NCBI GenBank assembly: GCA_002470185.1
Contig: DKNG01000136.1
Location: forward strand, 1 to 7,961
Direction of reading: 5' to 3'
Length of the DNA: 7,961 bases
Source of the DNA: Arcobacter sp. UBA7394
GTDB taxonomy: Bacteria; Campylobacterota; Campylobacteria; Campylobacterales; Arcobacteraceae
Positions 1-6,885 of the stretch are shown in pieces; the stretch's first letter is position 1, and each line of letters opens with the position of its first letter. A model generated the notes under the pieces. It made no database searches. It worked only from the letters and a program-made list of their open reading frames with translations, and was not told the DNA's origin. The translations under genes and the position numbers were made by a program.

Positions 1-1152
1 AGAGAAAAGCCTGTACAAAAACTATTTTCTGAAATTGGTCAATTCAATAAGAAGAAAAAAGATGGAGCTAAAATTGGTGTATGTGGCTGTACAGCCTCTC
101 ACTTAGGTAAAGATATTATCAAACGAGCTCCATATGTTGATTTTGTAGTAGGTGCTAGAAATATTTCTAAAATCAAAGATGTAATTGATGTAAAAGGTTC
201 AGTTGAAATTTCTATTGACAATGATGAGTCAATGTATGAATTTGGACCTGCTAAAACAAACAAATACAGAGCTAGTGTAAACATCTCTGTAGGGTGTGAT
301 AAAAAATGTACTTACTGTATTGTGCCAAACACAAGAGGTGAAGAGATTTCTATTCCACCAGAAATGATTGTATCTCAAGTGCAAAAAGCAGTTGATGAAG
401 GTGCAGTTGAAATTATGCTTTTAGGACAAAATGTAAATTCTTACGGTAGAAGATTTTCAGATAAAAGACCTAAGCATTCATTTACAAAACTTTTACAAGA
501 TATTTCAAAAATTGAAAATCTTAAAAGAATCAGATTTACTTCTCCTCATCCTTTACATATGGATGATGAATTTATTGAAGAGTTTGCTAAAAATGAGAAA
601 ATTTCAAGATGTATTCATATGCCATTACAAAGTGGTTCAACTGAAATTTTAAGAGCTATGAAAAGAGGATACACAAAAGAGTGGTTCCTTAATAGAGCAA
701 ATAAAATGAGAGAACTTGTTCCTGATTTAAGAATTACAACTGATATTATTGTTGCATTCCCAGGTGAGACAGAAGAAGATTATCAAGATACTTTAGATGT
801 TGTAAGACAAGTGAAATTTGATCAAGTATTTAACTTCAAATATTCTCCAAGACCTGAAACACCTGCTTTAGACTTAGCAGATAAAGAGATTCCTGATGCT
901 ATTGGAAGTGAAAGATTAACTGGTTTAATTGAACTTCACAAAAGACATCTTGAAGCTACAATGCCAAGTCATGTAGGTACTACTGTAAATATCTTAGTTG
1001 AGAGCCTTAAGCCTAATGGTGAGGTTACTGGATATACGGATAATTATTTACAAGTATTTGCAAAAGGTAGTGATGAATTACTAGGTAAATTTGTTGATGT
1101 TAAAATTACTAGTGCTACAAGAACAGCTTTAAAAGGTGAAGTTCTTATATAA
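1..1152 (+). CDS. miaB: tRNA-2-methylthio-N6-isopentenyladenosine(37) synthase MiaB, 5'-truncated by window edge
   Basis: Radical SAM methylthiotransferase that adds the 2-methylthio group to i6A37 of tRNAs reading UNN codons. The frame is open from base 1, so the gene starts upstream; the ATG at 232 is internal. The 383 visible residues compare with about 435-440 for the family, so roughly 50-55 N-terminal residues are missing. Visible residues 1-75 are the end of the UPF0004 domain, with GVCGCTASHLG at 26-36 holding a cysteine of the auxiliary 4Fe-4S cluster. The radical SAM motif GCDKKCTYC places the CxxxCxxC cysteines at 99, 103 and 106. The last 60 residues (about 323-383) look like the TRAM RNA-binding domain. 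The other UPF0004 cysteines must lie outside the window. The stop TAA shares its last A with the next gene's ATG, so the two are co-transcribed and probably translationally coupled. A related methylthiotransferase (RimO, MtaB) is less likely because the GCTASHLG and TRAM regions fit MiaB. Confidence 0.95.
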   Translation, partial: REKPVQKLFSEIGQFNKKKKDGAKIGVCGCTASHLGKDIIKRAPYVDFVVGARNISKIKDVIDVKGSVEISIDNDESMYEFGPAKTNKYRASVNISVGCDKKCTYCIVPNTRGEEISIPPEMIVSQVQKAVDEGAVEIMLLGQNVNSYGRRFSDKRPKHSFTKLLQDISKIENLKRIRFTSPHPLHMDDEFIEEFAKNEKISRCIHMPLQSGSTEILRAMKRGYTKEWFLNRANKMRELVPDLRITTDIIVAFPGETEEDYQDTLDVVRQVKFDQVFNFKYSPRPETPALDLADKEIPDAIGSERLTGLIELHKRHLEATMPSHVGTTVNILVESLKPNGEVTGYTDNYLQVFAKGSDELLGKFVDVKITSATRTALKGEVLI

Positions 1153-1766
1153 TGAAACTTTTTTTTAAACTAAAAGTATTACCATATATTGTATATTTTT
1201 TAGTTAGATGCATATATGCTACAAATAAGAAGGTCTTTCATCATCCTAAATTGGATGATAAAGAAGCCTTTGTTTTTGTGGCATGGCATGGAGATTTATT
1301 AGGACAACCTGCTAATTATTCAAAAAATAGACCAAATGGTACTGTAAAAACAATGATTAGTAAAAATAAAGATGGTGAAATTATTGCTAAAGTTTATTCT
1401 TTATTAGGAATAGAATCTATAAGAGGTTCTTCTTCTAAAGGTGCAGCTAAAGCTTTAATTAGTACAATTAAAGAAATTAAATCTGGTAGTGATGTTGCGT
1501 TAACTCCAGATGGACCAAGAGGCCCTAGATATAGTGTCGCTGATGGTGTTATTGCCATAGCTCAAAAGAGTAATGCTAGAGTTGTTGTTTTAAATACAAT
1601 ACCTAGTAAATATTGGCAATTTAATTCATGGGATAAATTTGTCTTACCAAAACCTTTTGGAAAAATAGATTTTTATATGTCAGAACCTTATGATATTAGT
1701 GAATTAGAGTTTGATGAAGCAAAAGTCTTTATCAAAGAAAAAATGATGATTCATGCATTAAATTAG
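1152..1766 (+). CDS. DUF374 family protein, lysophospholipid acyltransferase-like
   Basis: A 204-residue protein of the DUF374 family, related to the PlsC/LpxL-type acyltransferases. The exact substrate is not known, but a role in envelope lipid or lipid A acylation is usually inferred. Seen here: a hydrophobic, basic N-terminus (residues 1-25) suited to membrane association; AWHGDLL at 44-50, at the position of the acyltransferase His/Asp motif but with HxD rather than the classic HX4D spacing; RGSSSKGAAKAL at 91-102; and TPDGPRGPRYSVADG at 118-132, the most characteristic block of the family. Length is normal. The ATG overlaps the miaB stop by 1 nt; a purine-rich AAGGTG lies at 1133-1138, rather far upstream, so translation probably relies on coupling. 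The next gene begins 18 nt after the stop. The family call is firm; the biochemical role is not. Confidence 0.85.
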   Translation: MKLFFKLKVLPYIVYFLVRCIYATNKKVFHHPKLDDKEAFVFVAWHGDLLGQPANYSKNRPNGTVKTMISKNKDGEIIAKVYSLLGIESIRGSSSKGAAKALISTIKEIKSGSDVALTPDGPRGPRYSVADGVIAIAQKSNARVVVLNTIPSKYWQFNSWDKFVLPKPFGKIDFYMSEPYDISELEFDEAKVFIKEKMMIHALN

Positions 1767-1775
1767 AGTAAAAAT

Positions 1776-1781
1776 AGGAAG
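1776..1781 (+). promoter_or_regulatory. Shine-Dalgarno site AGGAAG for the 1785 gene
   Basis: AGGAAG followed by CAA and then the ATG at 1785, which fixes that start. The 16-base stretch ending in this ATG (AAATAGGAAGCAAATG) recurs exactly before the chosen mqnE start on the other strand (4430-4445). Confidence 0.75.
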
Positions 1782-1784
1782 CAA

Positions 1785-3347
1785 ATGTTTACGAAAGAGT
1801 CTTTATATATTAATGCTATTAAATATGATACTCAACTAAAACTTGACTATAAGAAGTTAAATAATGGTGAAATCGCTGATGCTTATAATTCAGTATTTCT
1901 TGTTAGTGATGATATCTTAGCTCATGATATTGCACATAAATTAAATGCTTCACAAGAAGAAACACCTGTATCTTTTATTTCTACACTACTTATTAGTGAT
2001 ACTACTAAATTAATTCCAAAAAAAAGTTCTTCTAAAATTAAAGATTGTGAAATCGCACATTTTAATGAAGACTATGATATTGCTGTTTTAAAAACTACAT
2101 TATTTGAGACTAAACACTACTTTGAAAAAACGGGAATAGATTTCATTTATTCTGCCTTTCATATTTTAAATTTACATTTAGAACAAAACATTTGTAAAAA
2201 CCAATTATTAATTTTTTTATTTAACAATAAAGCTTTTATACTTATTCTTGATGATAGTGCTTCTATAGTATTTTCAAAAACAATAGATTTACCTACATTT
2301 GAAACAGTTAAAAAAACTCATTTTTATGAGGATGATATTGTTGGACAAAAACTTTTTGATGAGATTTATTACTTAGAATTAAGTGAAATTATTCACAATA
2401 ATTTAAATGAATTTTATGAGAAAGAATCAAATACATTTATTGAAAAAGTAACTATTCTTTATACTTTAAAACAGTTAACACAAGAACAAATCAATCAACT
2501 AAGTGAAGAATTATTATTAGAAATTGATTATCATCCTATTAATATTGATGAAGAAATTTTTGAATTATCAAAAGACAAACATCAAAAACAAAGTTTTGTA
2601 AAACCTAGAGCTAAAGAGAAAAAGAATAATTTAAATACTTTATATATTTTAGTATTCTTTGCTATTTTATTTTTTGGTGTTTATAAACTATTTATAAATA
2701 TTGAAACTAAAAAAGAAGAAGTAGTAAAAACAGTACAAGAAGTGAAGAAGTCAATTATTCTTCCTGATCATGTAAATAAAAATGATAAAGTTCAAAAAAG
2801 AATTGAAGCTGTATTTGAAGCAATCCCATATGATGTTGTATTAAAAGAACTTACAATGGATGGTGATATTTTACAGTTAAAAGGTACTTTTTTAAATGAT
2901 GATACTTATATTAAATCTTTAGAACCTGAACTTAGAAAACTGTATGATACTATTGAAGTAAAAATAGAAGATGAAACAAAAAAGAATATCTTAGATGTAG
3001 TTGTAACTGCTCAAGATACAATTGAGCTTGATAATCCTGTATATAAAAAACATACTGAAAAATATATTGTTGATGAGTTTTTACCAATATCTAGAGTAAC
3101 TGAACAAATTAAGATTTTAATGCCTGAAAACTCAATTGTAAAATTCAAATCAAGTCAAAATAATGAAGTTACGAAGTTTAATTATTCTGTAAATATTTTA
3201 GTTAAATCTCCAAAAGAGTTCTTTGATTTAATAGATAATATTAATAATGAACTTTATTCGATTAATATCTCTTATCCAATAAAAATGATAAGAGTAGAAG
3301 ATGACATAGAAATTGATTTTATGTTGACTTTTAATCAACCTCAATAA
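1785..3347 (+). CDS. single-pass inner-membrane protein with PilM-PilN-PilO-like (GspL/GspM-like) layout
   Basis: A 520-residue protein I cannot name. A strong Shine-Dalgarno site supports the start. Residues 1-265 are soluble and lack a signal peptide. Within them, residues 138-175 (alternating beta strands around NQLLIFLFNNKAFILIL and a later SKTIDLP) and the helix and strand run at 200-255 resemble the actin-like cytoplasmic domain of PilM or GspL. A basic stretch (KPRAKEKK, 273-280) precedes one membrane helix at about 284-303, which predicts N-in, C-out topology. A charged helix (304-325) follows. Residues 332-409 read helix-strand-strand-helix-strand-strand, with IPYDVVLKELTMDGDILQLKGTF much like the periplasmic ferredoxin-like domain of PilN. 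Residues 425-520 repeat a similar fold, with a PilO-like YSVNILVKSPKEFFDLIDNINNEL segment. It would be a one-chain inner-membrane scaffold if this reading is right; that is inference from pattern, not from a search. It is the last gene of the miaB unit, 18 nt after the DUF374 gene. Confidence 0.8.
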   Translation: MFTKESLYINAIKYDTQLKLDYKKLNNGEIADAYNSVFLVSDDILAHDIAHKLNASQEETPVSFISTLLISDTTKLIPKKSSSKIKDCEIAHFNEDYDIAVLKTTLFETKHYFEKTGIDFIYSAFHILNLHLEQNICKNQLLIFLFNNKAFILILDDSASIVFSKTIDLPTFETVKKTHFYEDDIVGQKLFDEIYYLELSEIIHNNLNEFYEKESNTFIEKVTILYTLKQLTQEQINQLSEELLLEIDYHPINIDEEIFELSKDKHQKQSFVKPRAKEKKNNLNTLYILVFFAILFFGVYKLFINIETKKEEVVKTVQEVKKSIILPDHVNKNDKVQKRIEAVFEAIPYDVVLKELTMDGDILQLKGTFLNDDTYIKSLEPELRKLYDTIEVKIEDETKKNILDVVVTAQDTIELDNPVYKKHTEKYIVDEFLPISRVTEQIKILMPENSIVKFKSSQNNEVTKFNYSVNILVKSPKEFFDLIDNINNELYSINISYPIKMIRVEDDIEIDFMLTFNQPQ

Positions 3348-3356
3348 GAAGTAATA

Positions 3357-3385
3357 AACTAAAAACTTTTACCAAGTTTTTAGTT
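3357..3385. terminator. bidirectional terminator hairpin between convergent units
   Basis: A perfect 12-bp inverted repeat: AACTAAAAACTT (3357-3368), loop TTACC (3369-3373), AAGTTTTTAGTT (3374-3385). The stem begins 9 nt after the stop of the plus-strand gene and carries a T5 run in its 3' arm when read in either direction, so it can serve both converging transcripts. It has only two G:C pairs per arm, weak by enterobacterial standards but plausible in this AT-rich DNA. The loop contains the mqnE stop codon, and the 3374-3385 arm lies inside its last codons. Confidence 0.7.
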
Positions 3386-4430
3386 CATTATAAATAGAGT
3401 CTCTTTCAACTGGAGTAAATCCAGAGTTTTTAATTAAATCAACAAACTCTTTTAAAGCAACACCACCAGCACTAGAAGCTCCTGCAGCACTTTGAATAGA
3501 TTCTCTCTCAATAGTTCCATCAACATCATTTGCACCAAATTCTTGAGCAATTAAAGCTAATTTTACAGTTGAAGTTGCCCAGTAAGCTTTGATATTAGAA
3601 ATATTATCTAACATAATTCTTGCAATTGCATATGTTTTTAAAATCTCTTGACCTGTTAAAGGCTCTTTTACTTTTAAATAGTTGTTTTCAGTTTGATATA
3701 CAAGTGGAATAAAGGCATTAAAACCATTAGTTTCATCTTGTAAGTCACGAAGTCTAATCATATGGTCAATTCTATTCTCTCTTGATTCTACGTGACCAAA
3801 AAGCATAGTAGCATTACTTTGTTTTCCAGCTTTATGCCAAAGTCTATGAATCTCTAACCATTCATCAGATTTTACTTTTCCACCACAAATTTTTTTTCTC
3901 ACTTTTTCATCAAAAATCTCAGCTCCGCCACCTGGCATTGAGTCAATTCCATGATCTTTCATCATATTAATAATATCTTGATAAGATAATTTATACTCCG
4001 TAGCTAAAAAATGAATTTCAGCAGCTGTCAGTGCTTTTACATGAATTGCTGGAAAGTTTTCTTTGATTTTTTTGAATACATCCATATACCATTGAAGTCC
4101 AGTATGAGGATTATGTGCAGATACAATATGAACTTCTTTTATATCATTTTTAGAAGAATTTTTAACAATGTCCAAAATCTCTTCATGTGTCATAGTCCAT
4201 TGGTCAGGATTTTTCCTACTTGCACTATAAGCACAAAATTGACATACATCTTTACACACATTTGTTGGGTTAATATGTCTATTAATATTAAAATATGTTT
4301 TTTTACCGTGTTTAGTTTCTCTTATTTTATTTGCATAATGTGCAAGTGTAAAAAGATCTAAATCATAAAGAGCAACTCCATCTTCTAAAGTTAATCTTTC
4401 ATTGTTTTCTAATTTTTCTATAATACTCAT
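3369..4430 (-). CDS. mqnE: aminodeoxyfutalosine synthase MqnE (menaquinone, futalosine pathway)
   Basis: Radical SAM enzyme that joins 3-[(1-carboxyvinyl)oxy]benzoate to the adenosyl part of SAM to give aminodeoxyfutalosine, methionine and bicarbonate. This is the second step of the futalosine route to menaquinone, the route used by Campylobacterota. The protein is 353 residues from the ATG at 4430. The radical SAM cluster motif NVCKDVCQFC gives cysteines at 59, 63 and 66. HIVSAHNP, PGGGAEIF (166-173), SNATMLFGH and LRDLQDETNGFNAFIPL are characteristic of MqnE; the paralogue MqnC is less likely because these blocks differ there. A longer frame reaches a TTG at 4451, but the ATG at 4430 has AGGAAG at the right distance and avoids overlap with the upstream gene. 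It is the last gene of the bioF operon, 7 nt after the preceding stop, and ends in the shared terminator. Confidence 0.93.
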   Translation of the reverse strand: MSIIEKLENNERLTLEDGVALYDLDLFTLAHYANKIRETKHGKKTYFNINRHINPTNVCKDVCQFCAYSASRKNPDQWTMTHEEILDIVKNSSKNDIKEVHIVSAHNPHTGLQWYMDVFKKIKENFPAIHVKALTAAEIHFLATEYKLSYQDIINMMKDHGIDSMPGGGAEIFDEKVRKKICGGKVKSDEWLEIHRLWHKAGKQSNATMLFGHVESRENRIDHMIRLRDLQDETNGFNAFIPLVYQTENNYLKVKEPLTGQEILKTYAIARIMLDNISNIKAYWATSTVKLALIAQEFGANDVDGTIERESIQSAAGASSAGGVALKEFVDLIKNSGFTPVERDSIYNELKTW

Positions 4431-4433
4431 TTG

Positions 4434-4439
4434 CTTCCT
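4434..4439 (-). promoter_or_regulatory. Shine-Dalgarno site that sets the mqnE start
   Basis: AGGAAG on the minus strand, overlapping the TAG stop of the upstream gene and followed by CAA then ATG at 4430. It favours the internal ATG over the TTG at 4451, which would add seven residues (MTVNRKQ). Confidence 0.75.
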
Positions 4440-4755
4440 ATTTACAGTCAAAATCTTTTGAATATGTATTATTTCTACCTATGTGAATAAATCCTACACA
4501 AGTTTTATTAATATTGTTATCAAAAAATCTTACTTTATATACTTTACTTTTATATCTTGTTTCTTTATCTTCAACGCTTAATTTATTAATTACTTCCATG
4601 TCTTTAATATTCTTGTGACCTAAAGTAGCAATAATTTCAGACATTTTTTTCTCTTTTAAATCTTTTAGAAATAAAAAAATAACAAGAGCAATGGCACACA
4701 TTGCTCCAATTATTATAATAGTTTTTCTAGGTAATTTTCTTACTTCATTACTCAT
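4438..4755 (-). CDS. small membrane-anchored protein of unknown function
   Basis: A 105-residue protein that I do not recognise. The N-terminus is short and basic (VRKLPRK, residues 5-11), followed by one hydrophobic helix at about 12-30 and then a charged KDLKEKK. It is probably a signal anchor, with the remaining 70 or so residues outside the inner membrane, though the positive charges on both sides leave topology open. The outer part ends in a beta-rich stretch (KVYKVRFFDNN, then TCVGFIHIGRN) with cysteines at 86 and 104 that could form a disulfide if periplasmic. Its ATG overlaps the carbonic anhydrase stop by 4 nt (ATGA, 4752-4755) with no good Shine-Dalgarno site, so translation is probably coupled. 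The compact overlap with known genes on both sides makes it a genuine gene. No function can be assigned. Confidence 0.8.
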   Translation of the reverse strand: MSNEVRKLPRKTIIIIGAMCAIALVIFLFLKDLKEKKMSEIIATLGHKNIKDMEVINKLSVEDKETRYKSKVYKVRFFDNNINKTCVGFIHIGRNNTYSKDFDCK

Positions 4756-5405
4756 TTTTTATCTGAACTTTCAACTAAAGGTTTAAATGAACACTCTTCT
4801 CCATCATAGTACTCTAAAGTTCCATCTTCAATTCTATAGTACCAACCATGAATTTGTAAAGTACCATTTTTTACTTTTCTCTCAACATCTGGGAATGTAA
4901 GTAAATTTTCCATTTGGTGAACTACTGAAATTCGCTCAGTTGCTCTATATAGTTTTTCTTGATCAGTTTTATCTTGAATAGCTAATAATGTATATTCTTT
5001 AGCTTTTTTACCTAGTTCAAGCCATTTTTTAACATGAACTAAATCAGGTGAATCTCCAATATCTTTGTATAAACTTTTACAAGCTCCACAATGAGAGTGT
5101 CCACAAATAATAATATGTTTTACACCTAATACAGATACGGCATATTCAATAGCAGCAGAACTACCATGGAAATCATCATCTGGACTATATGGAGGTACAA
5201 AGTTACCAACATTTCTTAAAATGAACATATCACCAGGTTCTGTATCAAGCATTAAATCCGGAGTAATTCTACTATCAGAACATCCTACAAATAAAACTTC
5301 TGGTTTTTGACCATGTTCTACTAATTCTTTAATATTACCTTCAAATCTTGGGAAGCTTACTTCTCTAAATTTTTTATTACCTTTAACTAAATCATTAATT
5401 TCCAT
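4752..5405 (-). CDS. beta-class carbonic anhydrase
   Basis: A zinc enzyme that interconverts CO2 and bicarbonate. It has 217 residues, usual for the bacterial beta class. VGCSDSRI supplies zinc ligand Cys42 and the Asp44/Arg46 dyad, and CGHSHCGAC supplies His103 and Cys106. RNVGNFVPPY (64-73) and SSAAIEYAV (82-90) are the other conserved blocks. No signal peptide is visible, so it is cytoplasmic. Bicarbonate would feed carboxylases such as the biotin-dependent ones and, in autotrophic or capnophilic relatives, CO2 fixation. The start codon is 1 nt after the stop of the upstream small gene, with only a weak GAGAG at about 5414-5418. It overlaps the downstream gene by 4 nt. I leave the symbol empty because can, cynT and other names are used for this family without a clear rule. 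Confidence 0.95.
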   Translation of the reverse strand: MEINDLVKGNKKFREVSFPRFEGNIKELVEHGQKPEVLFVGCSDSRITPDLMLDTEPGDMFILRNVGNFVPPYSPDDDFHGSSAAIEYAVSVLGVKHIIICGHSHCGACKSLYKDIGDSPDLVHVKKWLELGKKAKEYTLLAIQDKTDQEKLYRATERISVVHQMENLLTFPDVERKVKNGTLQIHGWYYRIEDGTLEYYDGEECSFKPLVESSDKK

Positions 5406-5406
5406 A

Positions 5407-5646
5407 TTATTTTCTCTCGCTTTTGATAATTTTTTGATCTTTTACAGTGATAGCTGTAATTTTTTTAATATTGTCTTTTTCTTCATCATCTTCTAATTTG
5501 TATTCAATTAAATAATCTACTTGATGACAAGAAACTAAACTTGTGAATTTTGATAATTGAATCTTTTCACAACTTTTCATATTTACATAGTTTTCATTTG
5601 CAAATGAAAAAACAGATAAAACTGTTAATAATAAAACTATTTTCAT
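5407..5646 (-). CDS. small secreted protein with a cysteine pair, unknown function
   Basis: A 79-residue protein that I do not recognise. The first 16 residues (MKIVLLLTVLSVFSFA) form a clear Sec signal peptide with a likely cleavage after SFA, leaving a mature periplasmic protein of about 63 residues. The mature part has two cysteines (26 and 40 of the precursor), a very acidic patch LEDDEEKD (51-58) and a basic tail. A longer frame reaches an ATG at 5670, but the start at 5646 has AAAGGAAC at 5651-5658, begins directly with the signal peptide and shares ATGA with the bioF stop. It lies between bioF and the carbonic anhydrase gene, 1 nt from the latter. Absence of a lipobox argues against a lipoprotein. 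Confidence 0.75.
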   Translation of the reverse strand: MKIVLLLTVLSVFSFANENYVNMKSCEKIQLSKFTSLVSCHQVDYLIEYKLEDDEEKDNIKKITAITVKDQKIIKSERK

Positions 5647-6749
5647 AATTGTTCCTTTAGAATAGTACAAACTTCTCTTAAATCTTTATGATTTATATCA
5701 ATTTTTGCAATTAATCTAATGATTGCATTTTTTACAGTTGGTTGTCTAATTGCACCAACTAAAAAACCTTTTTCTTTACAGTATGATTGAATATCTTTTA
5801 CTTTTTTATTGTCACCTATTACAATAGGTATTATTAAACTTTTTGAATCTATATTTAATAGTTCTTTTATAATTTCTAAATTTTTATTTATGTTTTCTTT
5901 TAATACTTTTTTATTTTCGATTATATATTTTAGTGATTCTAAACCAAGCGCAGTATCAAATAAAGAAGGGGCTGTTGAGTAAATAATAGGTTTGGCTCTG
6001 TTTGTTAAAAAATCTATTACATTTTGTGAAGCTAATATATACGCTCCATATGAACCATATGCTTTACCTAGTGTTCCCATTTTTACATGATTTTTTGTAG
6101 GTTTAATTCCATAATAATCAAAAATACCAAATAGACTATCTCCTAATACACCAGAACTATGTGCTTCATCTACAAGTAGTAAAGCGTCATGTTTTAATGC
6201 TAAGTCAAAAATCTCTTTAGGGGCTAAATCACCACCCATTGAATAAACACCCTCAATAGCAATTATTTGCCGACCTTTTCTAGAGTTCTGTAATATTTTC
6301 TTTTCTAAATCTTCGTGGTCATTATGATTAAAAACAATTACTTGTTCTTCTCTTAAAAGTTTAGTTGCTAAGATACCACTTGCATGGTACTCTTCATCAA
6401 TAAACAAAGTATCATTTTTTCTACATAAAGCTTCTATCATAGAAATGTTTGCTAAAAAACCAGAACCTACAGTAACTGCAGCTTCAAAACCATTTATTTC
6501 GCATAATTTCTCTTCAAAATCTTTATGGATTTGATTATAACCATTTACTAACATAGATGCTTTAGGAGCTGTGTATTGTTCTTCCAATACTCTCTCATAA
6601 GCTTTTTGAAAAATATTTTTATTTGTAGATAGACCTAGATAGTCATTTGAAGCGAGGTCAATTAAGTTTTTATCAAATACATCTCTTGTTCTATAACGAT
6701 TTGATTTTTTAATTGAATTAAGTTCTTTTGAATACAAAAAAATCTCCAT
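5643..6749 (-). CDS. bioF: 8-amino-7-oxononanoate synthase BioF
   Basis: A PLP enzyme of the alpha-oxoamine synthase family that condenses pimeloyl-ACP (or -CoA) with L-alanine to give 8-amino-7-oxononanoate and CO2, the first step of biotin ring assembly. It has 368 residues, slightly short but typical of the epsilon type. ASNDYLGLS (34-41), the SMLVNGY block (65-71), GSGFLAN (95-101), the PLP-ring contact region DEAHSSG (Asp194, His197) and the Schiff-base lysine in GTLGKAYGSYGA (Lys229) are all present. The C-terminal VGAIRQPTV (331-339) is the conserved substrate-side segment. Alpha-oxoamine relatives such as glycine C-acetyltransferase are possible but fit less well. It is the first gene of the minus-strand operon. 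No clear Shine-Dalgarno site precedes the ATG, and the next in-frame Met is residue 66, inside a conserved block, so the start is otherwise secure. The stop overlaps the next ATG (ATGA). Confidence 0.9.
   Translation of the reverse strand: MEIFLYSKELNSIKKSNRYRTRDVFDKNLIDLASNDYLGLSTNKNIFQKAYERVLEEQYTAPKASMLVNGYNQIHKDFEEKLCEINGFEAAVTVGSGFLANISMIEALCRKNDTLFIDEEYHASGILATKLLREEQVIVFNHNDHEDLEKKILQNSRKGRQIIAIEGVYSMGGDLAPKEIFDLALKHDALLLVDEAHSSGVLGDSLFGIFDYYGIKPTKNHVKMGTLGKAYGSYGAYILASQNVIDFLTNRAKPIIYSTAPSLFDTALGLESLKYIIENKKVLKENINKNLEIIKELLNIDSKSLIIPIVIGDNKKVKDIQSYCKEKGFLVGAIRQPTVKNAIIRLIAKIDINHKDLREVCTILKEQL
5651..5658 (-). promoter_or_regulatory. Shine-Dalgarno site that sets the 5646 start
   Basis: AAAGGAAC on the minus strand, inside the 3' end of bioF, with 6 nt between AGGA and the ATG at 5646. 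It supports the shorter start with the signal peptide at the very N-terminus. Confidence 0.7.
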
Positions 6750-6841
6750 AAGTGTTTATATATATTAACTTAAAATTACTAAAAAATAGTTGAATAAGAG
6801 TTCAAGATAGAGCATGCTAGATTAATGCTATTTAGAGGGGT

Positions 6842-6847
6842 TATAAT
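6842..6847 (+). promoter_or_regulatory. candidate -10 box TATAAT (distal)
   Basis: A perfect sigma-70 -10 hexamer with no recognisable -35, as is common in Campylobacterota. A transcript from here toward the AraC-type gene would have a leader of about 140 nt containing the inverted repeat at 6886-6919. Chance occurrence is possible in DNA this AT-rich. Confidence 0.35.
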
Positions 6848-6885
6848 TTTGTATACTAATTTTATATATACGTCCTCGTAGAATA

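Noticed and set aside
99..284. Minus-strand ORF of 61 codons
   Set aside because: It lies fully opposite miaB, whose protein is strongly conserved in this stretch; the hydrophobic translation is the expected shadow of AT-rich coding DNA.
232..1152. miaB as a complete gene starting at the ATG at 232
   Set aside because: The same frame is open from base 1 and encodes the conserved end of the UPF0004 domain, so this Met is internal.
4011..4361. Plus-strand ORF of 116 codons
   Set aside because: Antisense to the conserved radical SAM core of mqnE; its Phe/Ile/Cys-rich translation matches no family and it has no ribosome-binding site that I can see.
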